A stretch of 64,000 nt of DNA from CAYNHT01 sp964397485 (GTDB taxonomy: Bacteria > Bacillota_I > Bacilli_A > RF39 > UBA660). Made by a program: the position numbers and the translations under genes. Positions 42,164-51,110 of this stretch are shown here, one piece after another. The first letter of the stretch is position 1. Every line of letters begins with the position of its first letter. Below the pieces are notes generated by a model. It was not told the DNA's origin and searched no databases. It was given only the letters and a program-made list of their open reading frames with translations. Where the stretch lies: contig CAYNHT010000003.1 of assembly GCA_964397485.1 (NCBI GenBank), positions 62,001 to 126,000 on the forward strand, written 5' to 3'.

Positions 42164-43721
42164 ATGATCTAATCTTACGCAGTTTTTTTGCGGCTTCAAA
42201 AAAATTAATTGATTCATCCATATTAAAAGTTCCAGAATAGTACTTACTACCAGAAAAATATTTTTTATTTTTATCATTTATCTTGTATAATAAGTCAATA
42301 TCTAGTAGTACTAATGGATTTCTTTTGAAGTGATCCGGTAAAGTGTTTAAAGAAGTACGTTTATTAATATCAGCATCTTTATAACTTTCTAATAAAGCAA
42401 AATTATCATTAACAAAGTTAAGAGACTTAGGATCTGTTATTTCTAAACCAGCCATTTGTAAATCCTTAAATAATTCATAAATCATTTGATCAGTTATATT
42501 TTGCTCTTTATTGTTTATATATTGTTGTATTTCTATATAGAAAACAGGATTGTTAGAATTATCATGGATAACTTTTCGCTCATAATTTTTTATTACTCTG
42601 AAATGTTTAGGACATTTTGGACAATAGCGGTAATTACTTAACTTTATAACATAGTCTCCAATTCTAAAAACAAAAGTTGATACACCTCTATTTACATAAG
42701 AAAATTCTTTGTTAATACTAAGTGACATATATTTATCTTTAAGTTTTAATATAGTATCTAAAAGATTATATTTTAATATATTTTCAAGTACCTCATTAAA
42801 ATAGTCTGAATTTATATTAGTAAGATCCATCATTGTATTTAAAAATGAGTATTTATTATTGATGTTTTCATTTAATTCATTGCGTAGCCTTTTTAACATC
42901 TTTATTTTAGAATTATTACACGTATTGAAAATGATATCAAAATTATTAAGTATATATTTTTTGATTATCGGGTCATTAGTTTCAATTAATACTTTACCAA
43001 CATCATTTTGGGGATAGTTATTTATTATAAGGTTGCTTATATATGTAATAGATTCAGGTGACATATTAACTTTTATTAAAACACCTAGAAGTTGTGCAAG
43101 AACTTCTTGACTACATATGTTAACTTTGTCATTGTTTGAATTAGAAAAAAATGATTGTTGACTGAAATTCTTAAAAGGATCTGATAAAATAATTTCATTT
43201 AATTTAACATTTTTTTCAAATATAGGGACGTTTTTTAACAATAATTCTTTAACAAACAAAATTCTTATCTTTTCATTTAATCCGTAAAGATGTTTTTCTA
43301 AAAAATGAAGTAATGAATTTTCATCTTCACAAAGATATTCACAAATTATTTCAATCTTTTTTTCACTATTCTTACTTAATATTTGTTCCAAATTATGATA
43401 AATAAATGCTTTTCCCCATATCGTTTTATAAATCAAATTTTTTATTTGTATTGTACTCAATGTTTCTAAAGAAATATTCCCATATGTTAATAAATAGTAA
43501 GTATAGGATTTTAACTGATCAATGTCGTATATAGAATCAAACAAAACGTGTGAACTGATTTTATTTATTATTTTAGGTAATATTTTCATATAAATTTCAA
43601 TGTAATCTTTATCTTGTCTTACCAACTTTAACATTTCCCTTTGATCGTTATTGCTAGAAAAATGATCGTCAAAAAGGAAATCAACATCAGCATTTTTTAA
43701 ACGTTCAATTATATTAAACAA
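42162..43721 (-). CDS. Unknown protein with helical-repeat N-terminus and protein-kinase-like C-terminus
   Basis: About 519 residues. The first 330 are Ile/Leu/Asn-rich helices suggesting a HEAT-like solenoid. The C-terminal part reads like a diverged kinase fold: RGVSTFVFRIGDYVIKLSN (glycine loop and lysine strand), a small cysteine pair YCPKCPKH, FYIEIQQYI (hinge), ITDPKSLNFV in the place of the D-x4-N catalytic loop, and VLLDID in the place of DFG. This is inference from motif order. TTG 43721 is chosen because GGGGTGG lies 5 bases upstream; a GTG at 43730 falls inside that site. The ribosome-binding site is buried in a terminator-like hairpin. Confidence 0.7.
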   Translation of the reverse strand: MFNIIERLKNADVDFLFDDHFSSNNDQREMLKLVRQDKDYIEIYMKILPKIINKISSHVLFDSIYDIDQLKSYTYYLLTYGNISLETLSTIQIKNLIYKTIWGKAFIYHNLEQILSKNSEKKIEIICEYLCEDENSLLHFLEKHLYGLNEKIRILFVKELLLKNVPIFEKNVKLNEIILSDPFKNFSQQSFFSNSNNDKVNICSQEVLAQLLGVLIKVNMSPESITYISNLIINNYPQNDVGKVLIETNDPIIKKYILNNFDIIFNTCNNSKIKMLKRLRNELNENINNKYSFLNTMMDLTNINSDYFNEVLENILKYNLLDTILKLKDKYMSLSINKEFSYVNRGVSTFVFRIGDYVIKLSNYRYCPKCPKHFRVIKNYERKVIHDNSNNPVFYIEIQQYINNKEQNITDQMIYELFKDLQMAGLEITDPKSLNFVNDNFALLESYKDADINKRTSLNTLPDHFKRNPLVLLDIDLLYKINDKNKKYFSGSKYYSGTFNMDESINFFEAAKKLRKIRS

Positions 43722-43749
43722 AATAACCACCCCGATTGGTGGCTATTTT
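43720..43749 (-). promoter_or_regulatory. Terminator-like hairpin enclosing the ribosome-binding site of the 519-aa gene
   Basis: Minus strand: AAAATA-G-CCACC pairs with GGTGG-T-TATTTT (one mismatch) around a 6-base loop. GGGGTGG (43733-43727) is in the loop/3' arm, and the T-tract forms the TT of the TTG start. It also serves as terminator for the upstream PBP gene. Confidence 0.75.
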
Positions 43750-43778
43750 AACACGATTAATTAAAAATGTAAAGAAAT

Positions 43779-45740
43779 TTAGTTTTCTTCTTTCATAGTA
43801 GGAATTAAATCATCTAGATCTTGATCTTGAATATAAGGTTCAGTGCCCTTTATATAATAAAAAATCTTTTTCTTGGTACTATTATCAGTTGCTGGTTTAC
43901 CGCTTATAGGATCAATTAACACACCGACAACATTTTTAGGAATACTATACCATTCGGGTTTATGATCTTCGAAGTACCCTTCCATTATATCTACCCATAT
44001 TTGTTTGTTAGCTACACCATCAGCTGTTTCAATCTTACGATTATTATCATAACCAGTCCAAACTCCGACAACAAGTTCTTTGTTATAACCAAATATTAAA
44101 TGATCAGTATCAGTTGTTCCCGTTTTAATCGCATATTTATTAGTAATTTGAGGTGCTAGACTAATGCAAGTTGGATAGTTGTAATCAACCATTTCAGTAG
44201 CATAACAGTTATTTAACATTTCATTTAAAACAAAAACAATACTTTTATTCAATACATTTTCCTTAGTTGGATTATAAGAATATAAAACGTTACCATTTAT
44301 ATCCTCAACTTTAGTTATAAAAAAGGGCTTTACTTTATAACCTTCATTAGCAAATGCAGCATATCCTTGCATCATTTCAATAATGTTTATTTCCTTAGAA
44401 CCTAGCGCTAAGGAAGGTATAGCCTCTAACTTACTATCTATACCAATTCTTTTTGCAATATCAACTAGTGTATCTTCACCTAAAAAAAGATGTGTTTTTA
44501 CAGCGTATATGTTGTCCGAATAAGATAAAGCGGCCGCCATGCTAATTGGTTTGTTACCATATTTGTCACCAAAATTTTTTGGACTATAAGTTTTATTTTC
44601 GGAAAATGTGAATGTGGTTTTCTCACTAGTAAATGTTGTAGAAGCCGTAAAACCATTTTCTAATGCTGCATAGTAAAGAAAAGGTTTCATAGTTGAACCA
44701 ACCTGTCTTTGCGAACTGATTGCCCTATTAAATTGAGTTAAAGAATAGTCTCGTCCACCAGCTAGAGCTAGTATTTTACCGGTGTCAGGATCCATTACAA
44801 CACTAGCAACTTCTAAGTCATTATTTTGATCTATATTGTTTTTTATACTTTCATCCATAATTGATTGAACTCTCATATCTAAATTAGTGTATATCTTTAA
44901 ACCACCTGTTTTTAAAAACGACGATGGTATTGTTTTTATTTTTTTTAATTCATCCATAACCGCATCTTGATAATACATTAGAGTAGACAAATTACTTTTT
45001 TCTTTTGTTCCAAAATAAGTTAGTTCCTGATTGTAAGCCATGTCCATCTCTTCTTCACTAATATATTCATTTTTAAGCATTGCCTTTAAAATAAGCTGTT
45101 GCCTACCTTTTGCAGCTTCTTCATTTGATAAAGGAGAATAAAACGATGGAGATTTTGGGATGCCTGCTAAAATTGATGCTTCTGCTAAATCTAAATCTTC
45201 TGCACTTTTGTTAAAATAATATTTAGCGGCATTTTCTATTCCAAATATCCCGCCATAATTAATAGTGTTTAGATATCCTTCTAATATTTGATCTTTGCTA
45301 TAATGTGACTCAAGTCGAATAGTGAGCCAAGCTTCTTCAATTTTTCGACCCCATTTTTTATCAAAATCTAAAAATAGATTTTTGGCATATTGCTGTGATA
45401 TAGTTGATGCTCCTTGAAGTGTTTTTCCAGTAGTGAAATTTACATATAATGATTTAATAATTCTTAAGAAATCAAAACCCTGATGCTTATAAAAATTTTT
45501 ATCCTCAACAGCGATAGTCGCATTAATTAAATGTGGTGATATTTCATCCAAACTTATCCACTCTTTATTACTACTGTTTGAATATAAGTTATTATTAATA
45601 TCATATAGATAGAAACTATTTGCCCTGTCTATTGGTAATTTAGCGGTCATTTTAGCATATAAATAGATTCCCCCGTATCCAATAATAAAAAAAAGAACAG
45701 CGATTAAACCACATTTGACCGAAAATTTTAATAGTTTCAT
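43779..45740 (-). CDS. Second class A penicillin-binding protein
   Basis: 653 residues: short cytoplasmic tail, one membrane anchor (about 8-30), GT51 glycosyltransferase (EDKNFYKHQGFDFLRI; QGASTISQQYAKNLFL) and transpeptidase with STMK, SDN and KTGTT. All catalytic residues are present. It lacks the Ig-like tail and lysine clusters of the first PBP and ends in an acidic tail (DQDLDDLIPTMKEEN). Probably an auxiliary PBP1a/2a-type enzyme. It is the first gene of a unit followed by the 519-aa unknown. Confidence 0.95.
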   Translation of the reverse strand: MKLLKFSVKCGLIAVLFFIIGYGGIYLYAKMTAKLPIDRANSFYLYDINNNLYSNSSNKEWISLDEISPHLINATIAVEDKNFYKHQGFDFLRIIKSLYVNFTTGKTLQGASTISQQYAKNLFLDFDKKWGRKIEEAWLTIRLESHYSKDQILEGYLNTINYGGIFGIENAAKYYFNKSAEDLDLAEASILAGIPKSPSFYSPLSNEEAAKGRQQLILKAMLKNEYISEEEMDMAYNQELTYFGTKEKSNLSTLMYYQDAVMDELKKIKTIPSSFLKTGGLKIYTNLDMRVQSIMDESIKNNIDQNNDLEVASVVMDPDTGKILALAGGRDYSLTQFNRAISSQRQVGSTMKPFLYYAALENGFTASTTFTSEKTTFTFSENKTYSPKNFGDKYGNKPISMAAALSYSDNIYAVKTHLFLGEDTLVDIAKRIGIDSKLEAIPSLALGSKEINIIEMMQGYAAFANEGYKVKPFFITKVEDINGNVLYSYNPTKENVLNKSIVFVLNEMLNNCYATEMVDYNYPTCISLAPQITNKYAIKTGTTDTDHLIFGYNKELVVGVWTGYDNNRKIETADGVANKQIWVDIMEGYFEDHKPEWYSIPKNVVGVLIDPISGKPATDNSTKKKIFYYIKGTEPYIQDQDLDDLIPTMKEEN

Positions 45741-45849
45741 CTAATCACTCCATCCTACAATTAGTATTAGAAAAAAAATTAAAAATATAAGTGCTTTTTT
45801 AACAAAAGTGTGTTATAATTACATTCAGTAAATATGGAAGAGGTTATAT

Positions 45850-46221
45850 ATGGCTAAAATAAAGATAAATTCGTCTTTAAAAACCAAGGATGACATCATA
45901 TTGAAAGAGCTATTGGGTATATACTTTGATAATAAAATAGTGTACAAAGAAGAAAATATTAATGTAACTATTTTGCTAGAAGATAATAAAATAAAATTGA
46001 GTAGAGTTACTGATGAATATGAAATAATAATTGATTTTATTAGAAATAAAAAAACTGAAGGTGTTTATTATATTAAAAGTCATCAGTTGAAAATGGATTT
46101 ATGTGTGAAAACTAACATATTAGACATAAAAGATAATAAAATAGTTATTGAATATGAGTTGAACTTAAATGGCGAAGATATGGGAATATTTAAATTTGAA
46201 ATAAAATATGAGGTGATATAA
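45850..46221 (+). CDS. ywiB: YwiB-family beta-barrel protein (DUF1934)
   Basis: 123 residues of alternating strands, the lipocalin-like DUF1934 composition. Its position directly before argS, sharing a base (TAATG overlap), is the same as ywiB-argS in Bacillus. The function is unknown. A TATAAT lies near 45815-45820. Confidence 0.75.
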   Translation: MAKIKINSSLKTKDDIILKELLGIYFDNKIVYKEENINVTILLEDNKIKLSRVTDEYEIIIDFIRNKKTEGVYYIKSHQLKMDLCVKTNILDIKDNKIVIEYELNLNGEDMGIFKFEIKYEVI

Positions 46222-47906
46222 TGAATTTGAAAGAAATGATAAAAGCAGATATACACGAAGTATTAAAAGAATACGTAAATATTGATGATATAGTTATCGA
46301 AAATCCTAAAGACAGAAAAATGGCTGACTACGCAGTTCCTTGTTTTTCGTACGCCAAAGCAATGCGTAAAAGTCCTATGGATATAGCCTTATTAATAAAA
46401 GAAGGTATAAAAAATGATAATTATGAAAAAATAGAAGTAGTAAATGGATATTTAAATATTTTCGTAAAAAAGAATAAAACAACTGAACATATTCTAAATA
46501 ATATTTTAGCTAATAAAGACAAGTATGGTAGTAATGATTTAGGGAATAACAAAACAATTGTCATTGATTATTCTTCCCCTAATATTGCTAAACCATTCGG
46601 AGTTGGGCATTTAAGAAGTACAGTTATAGGAAATGCGTTAAAAAATATTTGTCAAAAGAATGGATATAATGTTGTTGGAATCAATCATTTAGGCGATTGG
46701 GGGACACAATTTGGTAAGTTGATATCGGCTTATAAGAGATGGGGAAATGAAGAAAATGTTAAGGAAAACCCTATTGATGAGTTAAAGAAACTATATGTAA
46801 AATTTCATGAAGAAGTAAAAACTAATCCTGAATTAGATGATGAAGGTAGAAGTTACTTTAAATTATTGGAAGATGGAGATAGTGAAAGTTTAAAATTATG
46901 GGAATGGTTTAAGAATGAATCATTATTAGAATTTAATAAAACGTATGATTTGTTGGGTATAAAATCATTTGATTCATATAACGGTGAGGCTTTTTATAAT
47001 GATAAAATGGATGCTGTTGTAGAAGAATTAGAAAAAAAAGATTTACTAGAGACTAGTGATGGTGCTGAAATTGTTAGATTAAATGATGAGATGCCACCAG
47101 CTTTAATTAAAAAAAGTGATGGTGCAACATTATATATTACGAGAGATTTAGCTGCCGCTTTCTATCGAAAAAATAATTATAATTTTGATGAAGCTTTATA
47201 TGTTGTGGGTAATGAACAAACGCTTCACTTCAGCCAATTGAAAGCTGTTTTAACAAAAATGGGTTATGATTGGAGTCAAAATGTTCATCATATAAGTTTT
47301 GGACTAATCTTACAAGACGGGAAGAAGATGTCAACACGTCAAGGTAAATCAATAAAGCTTCATGATGTACTTGTAGAAGCTATTGAACTTGCACGTAAGT
47401 ATATTGATGAAAGAAGTGCAGAGTTAGATAATAAAGATGAAGTAAGTCGTCAAATTGGTGTTGGTGCTGTAATATTTAACGATCTTAAAAATTATAGAAC
47501 AAATGACATAGAATTCAATTTAGAAGACATACTAAGATTCGAAGGTGAAACAGGGCCATATATTCAATATACATATGCTAGAATTAATTCACTTTTAAAC
47601 CATAAAAAAGGAATTGCAATTAACTTTGAAAATATTGAAATTAGTGAATATATGTGGAATGTCATCTTTAAGTTATATGGTTTCTCTGATTGTGTCAAAA
47701 GATCAAAAGAAAAATATGATCCATCAGAGATTGCAAAATATATTATTGATTTAGCACAAGACTTCAACAAACTTTACGCTAATGAAAAATTTATTGGAGA
47801 AAATGCTGAATTAACAGAATTTAGATTGACTATTGGTGAAGCAGTAGCAATCGTGTTAAAAGAGGGAATGCGTTTATTAGGAATAGATGCACCCAATAAA
47901 ATGTAG
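46221..47906 (+). CDS. argS: Arginyl-tRNA synthetase
   Basis: 561 residues. The class I HIGH-type motif is SPNIAKPFGVGHLRS, the KMSK-type motif KKMSTRQGKSI, plus an N-terminal Add1 domain (about 1-85) and the C-terminal anticodon-binding DALR domain. It charges tRNA-Arg. It forms an operon with ywiB and rpoE; no T-box leader is visible. Confidence 0.98.
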   Translation: MNLKEMIKADIHEVLKEYVNIDDIVIENPKDRKMADYAVPCFSYAKAMRKSPMDIALLIKEGIKNDNYEKIEVVNGYLNIFVKKNKTTEHILNNILANKDKYGSNDLGNNKTIVIDYSSPNIAKPFGVGHLRSTVIGNALKNICQKNGYNVVGINHLGDWGTQFGKLISAYKRWGNEENVKENPIDELKKLYVKFHEEVKTNPELDDEGRSYFKLLEDGDSESLKLWEWFKNESLLEFNKTYDLLGIKSFDSYNGEAFYNDKMDAVVEELEKKDLLETSDGAEIVRLNDEMPPALIKKSDGATLYITRDLAAAFYRKNNYNFDEALYVVGNEQTLHFSQLKAVLTKMGYDWSQNVHHISFGLILQDGKKMSTRQGKSIKLHDVLVEAIELARKYIDERSAELDNKDEVSRQIGVGAVIFNDLKNYRTNDIEFNLEDILRFEGETGPYIQYTYARINSLLNHKKGIAINFENIEISEYMWNVIFKLYGFSDCVKRSKEKYDPSEIAKYIIDLAQDFNKLYANEKFIGENAELTEFRLTIGEAVAIVLKEGMRLLGIDAPNKM

Positions 47907-47918
47907 GAGGAATTTTTT

Positions 47919-48362
47919 GTGAACTTAAAAAATATATCAAAAGAAGAATTAGAATTGCTTTCATATACTGATTTAACTTATATGTTAATAAAAGAAAATA
48001 AAGAATCTATGAATACACCTAGTATTTTTAAAAGGATTTGTGAATTATTAGATTATAGCGATGAAGATTATACTTCTAAAATAGGAGATTACTATACATC
48101 TTTGACTATTGACAAAAGATTTGTTTTACTTGAAAATAATGAATGGGATTTAAGAGAAAATCACTCAGTTGAACTAGTTATAGATGATGAAGAAGAAATC
48201 GAAGAAGAACTAGAAAAAGAAGATGAAGAAGATGAAAATGATGATAACGAAGATTATGAAGAAGATATAGACAACTCTATTGATGATGACGATATTGATG
48301 AAGATGATGACGATATAGAAGATCTTGCAATTGTAACAGACGATGAAATAGAAGAAATTTGA
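47919..48362 (+). CDS. rpoE: RNA polymerase delta subunit
   Basis: 147 residues: a folded N-terminal HARE-HTH domain (about 1-80) and a very acidic Glu/Asp tail (about 85-147), the hallmark of Firmicute delta. It tunes promoter open-complex stability and RNAP recycling. The start is GTG 47919 after GGAGGAAT. The argS-rpoE order is conserved in Bacilli. Confidence 0.95.
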   Translation: MNLKNISKEELELLSYTDLTYMLIKENKESMNTPSIFKRICELLDYSDEDYTSKIGDYYTSLTIDKRFVLLENNEWDLRENHSVELVIDDEEEIEEELEKEDEEDENDDNEDYEEDIDNSIDDDDIDEDDDDIEDLAIVTDDEIEEI

Positions 48363-48390
48363 AACAAATAAGTTTCAAATTTTTAATTTT
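48358..48390 (+). terminator. Terminator of ywiB-argS-rpoE
   Basis: TTTGAAAC (48358-48365) and GTTTCAAA (48372-48379), T-run; overlaps the stop codon. Confidence 0.9.
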
Positions 48391-48438
48391 CTATATATAA
48401 AATAACAAAAATATGGTATTCTATAGTTAGGTGATAGT

Positions 48439-49176
48439 ATGGATGGCGAAACAAACATAATACAATATCAAAATGTTACAAAAGAAAATTTTGCTTTGTT
48501 AAATTTTTTTATGGATGGTAAAGAAGAATTGTTATTAGTTCATGAATTTATGGCAAATGATAAGAAGGATTATGCAGTGATAGGTAAAATTGTAGGTGAT
48601 AGAAGCAAAGTATCAAGAATTAAAATTTTGCAATGGGTAAGTATAATTCAAGATTTAGTTACTAATTATAAAACCAACAAAAAACAAGAACAAATTGGTT
48701 ACCAGTATTCATATTACAAGCTATTACTGAATAATATAACTGCATCAGTTAAATTTACACAAGAAGGGTATGACCTTATTACTAATAAATTTTTGTTTAC
48801 TGATAATAAAATGGAAAGAACAGTAAATATTAATAGGCAGGTAATAAAAGACGGTCTCATTTTTGATAATAAATATAATCTTATTAATGAAAAAAATAGA
48901 ATAAATCAGCAAACCGCCTTTTGTGATATAAAATATTATGATGAAAATTATTTTTTCACCCCAAGCGAGAAATCTCATTTAGGTATGGACCAAGCCTTGG
49001 CTTATATTAGACATAATCCAGAAAAACTAAGAAAAGCATTAATAAGTCTAGATGGACCATGGTATAAGAACATGTATAAAGATTTTAAAAATAAAGAGCT
49101 AGAAATGGACAAATTTTTATTACAAGTTATAGATGCAAAGATGGAGTTGCAAGAACAACGTAATAAAACTAAATAG
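48439..49176 (+). CDS. Hypothetical protein, 245 aa
   Basis: Not recognised. A soluble protein without signal or membrane helix. It is rich in Asn, Lys, Tyr and Gln, with a single internal Cys and a helical C-terminus (KELEMDKFLLQVIDAKMELQEQ). It lies between rpoE and prfA as a single-gene unit with AGGTGATAGT before the ATG and a terminator behind. Codon use is like the neighbours'. Confidence 0.75.
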   Translation: MDGETNIIQYQNVTKENFALLNFFMDGKEELLLVHEFMANDKKDYAVIGKIVGDRSKVSRIKILQWVSIIQDLVTNYKTNKKQEQIGYQYSYYKLLLNNITASVKFTQEGYDLITNKFLFTDNKMERTVNINRQVIKDGLIFDNKYNLINEKNRINQQTAFCDIKYYDENYFFTPSEKSHLGMDQALAYIRHNPEKLRKALISLDGPWYKNMYKDFKNKELEMDKFLLQVIDAKMELQEQRNKTK

Positions 49177-49199
49177 ATAGTTTACTATCTATTTTATTT
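49171..49199 (+). terminator. Terminator
   Basis: AAATAGATAG (49171-49180) and CTATCTATTT (49185-49194), T-rich tail. Confidence 0.85.
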
Positions 49200-49265
49200 G
49201 CTTATTTAAATCATTTATAGTATAATTTTTAATGAATCCAAATAATTTTTAAAGAGGGAGAATTT

Positions 49266-50321
49266 ATGATAGAACGTTTAGAAACAATTGAAAAAAGATA
49301 TAATGAATTAAACAACGAGTTGATGAATCCAGAAACTATATCTAATATTAAAAAAACTTTAGAATTAACTAAAGAGCAATCGTTACTTACTGATGCTTAT
49401 GAAGTATATCAGGAATATAAAAAGTTATTATTAGCTATCAAAGACACTAGTGAGATGACTAGTGATCCTGAAATAGGTGAAATAGCTAAAGAAGAATTAA
49501 ATGAAATGCAAGAACAAAAAAAAATCTTAGAAGACCGAATTGAGATTATTTTGTTACCAAAAGATCCAAACGATGGCAAAAATGTTATTGTTGAAATAAG
49601 AGGCGCTGCTGGTGGAGATGAAGCAAATATTTTTGCGGGAGACCTTTATCGCATGTACTTAAAATATGCTGAAAAAGAAGGCTGGAAAACCGAAATTTTA
49701 ACAGAAGAAAGAAGTGACGCAGGAGGTTTTTCACAAATTGAATTCATGATTAAAGGTGATAATGTATATTCAAAATTGAAATATGAAAGTGGTGCTCATC
49801 GTGTTCAAAGAGTTCCAGCTACGGAAACACAAGGGAGAGTTCATACATCAACAGCAACCGTTTTAGTTATGCCAGAAGCTGAGGAGTTTGATATAGAAAT
49901 AAAAACATCAGATTTAAAAGTTGATGTATATAGAAGTAGTGGAAGTGGTGGTCAGTCAGTTAATACTACTGATAGTGCTGTGCGTATGACCCATATCCCT
50001 ACAGGAGTTGTTGTAACTTGTCAAAATGAAAGAAGTCAAATTCAAAATCGTGAAAGAGCGTTACAAATGCTTAGAGCAAGAATTTATGAAGAACAATTAC
50101 GTGCGCATGAAGAAGAAATTGGTAATGAGCGTAGAAGTAAGGTTGGAACTGGCGATCGTTCAGAAAAAATTAGAACATATAATTATCCACAAAACCGCGT
50201 GACAGACCACCGAATTGGATTTACTCTAAAACAATTAGATAGAGTAATGTTAGGTGACTTAGGTGAAATAATTGAGGCACTAGTTGCAGAAGATCAAGCA
50301 AGAAAATTAAAAGGTGAATAA
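49266..50321 (+). CDS. prfA: Peptide chain release factor 1
   Basis: 351 residues. It has a PCRF domain, the catalytic GGQ (SSGSGGQSVNTTDSAVRMTH) and the PxT-type recognition loop PATETQGRVHTS, giving UAA/UAG specificity. Together with prfB this means all three stops are used. It is directly followed (1-base overlap) by its methylase gene prmC. GAGGGAG forms the ribosome-binding site. Confidence 0.98.
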   Translation: MIERLETIEKRYNELNNELMNPETISNIKKTLELTKEQSLLTDAYEVYQEYKKLLLAIKDTSEMTSDPEIGEIAKEELNEMQEQKKILEDRIEIILLPKDPNDGKNVIVEIRGAAGGDEANIFAGDLYRMYLKYAEKEGWKTEILTEERSDAGGFSQIEFMIKGDNVYSKLKYESGAHRVQRVPATETQGRVHTSTATVLVMPEAEEFDIEIKTSDLKVDVYRSSGSGGQSVNTTDSAVRMTHIPTGVVVTCQNERSQIQNRERALQMLRARIYEEQLRAHEEEIGNERRSKVGTGDRSEKIRTYNYPQNRVTDHRIGFTLKQLDRVMLGDLGEIIEALVAEDQARKLKGE

Positions 50322-51043
50322 TGGATAAAGACATTGAATATCTAAAAAAATACTTACCAGAACAATTATTAACCAAAGGTATAGAAAGATTAAAAGCAAA
50401 AGAACCAGTTCAATACATAGTTGGTAATGTAAACTTTTATGGATATCATTTTAATGTAAATAAGTCTGTTTTAATACCCAGGTTTGAAACTGAGGATTTA
50501 GTATATAAGACTATTAATTATATTAAACAATCATTTAATGAATGTTTAAAAATTGCTGATTTAGGAACGGGAAGTGGCTGTATAGCTATCACATTAAAAA
50601 AAGAATTGCCAAACTGTTCTGTTACGGCTGTAGATATATCAAAAGAAGCTTTAATTGTAGCTAAAGATAATGCCAAAATAAATAATGTGTTAGTAAATTT
50701 TAAGTTAGGTGATATGTTAGAACCGTTAACGGAAAAATATGATTGTATTATCAGTAATCCACCATATATTGCTTATGATGAAGAAGTTATGGAAATAGTC
50801 AAAAATAATGAGCCGAATATAGCTTTATACGCAGAAGATGAAGGATTAAAATATTACAACCAGATTCTTATGAATGCTTCAAGATACTTGAACGAACGCA
50901 ATATGATAGCATTTGAAATTGGGGCTTCGCAAGGTTTGGAAGTAAAAAAAATAGCCTTGAATTATTTTCCGGATAGTGTTATAAAAATTGAAAAAGATAT
51001 TTATAATAGAGATCGTTTTGTATTTATATTTAATAACTTATAA
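50321..51043 (+). CDS. prmC: Release factor glutamine methyltransferase PrmC
   Basis: 240 residues. SAM motif I DLGTGSGCIAI and the N-methyltransferase motif SNPPYIAYDE are present. It methylates the GGQ glutamine of RF1 and RF2, both encoded in this window. It is about 40 residues shorter than usual at the N-terminus, losing part of the helical substrate-recognition domain; the catalytic domain is complete. Confidence 0.95.
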   Translation: MDKDIEYLKKYLPEQLLTKGIERLKAKEPVQYIVGNVNFYGYHFNVNKSVLIPRFETEDLVYKTINYIKQSFNECLKIADLGTGSGCIAITLKKELPNCSVTAVDISKEALIVAKDNAKINNVLVNFKLGDMLEPLTEKYDCIISNPPYIAYDEEVMEIVKNNEPNIALYAEDEGLKYYNQILMNASRYLNERNMIAFEIGASQGLEVKKIALNYFPDSVIKIEKDIYNRDRFVFIFNNL

Positions 51044-51054
51044 ATTTGGAAAGT

Positions 51055-51087
51055 GAAGATTAGATGTTTATTAATCTTCTTTTTTTT
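51055..51087 (+). terminator. Terminator of prfA-prmC
   Basis: GAAGATTA (51055-51062) with TAATCTTC (51072-51079), T8. A TATAAT (51090-51095) follows immediately and may be the -10 box of polC. Confidence 0.85.
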
Positions 51088-51110
51088 GGTATAATGAAAT
51101 TGGTGATAGT

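Noticed and set aside
45741..45849. T-box leader before ywiB-argS
   Set aside because: The gap is too short and has no T-box consensus or specifier stem.
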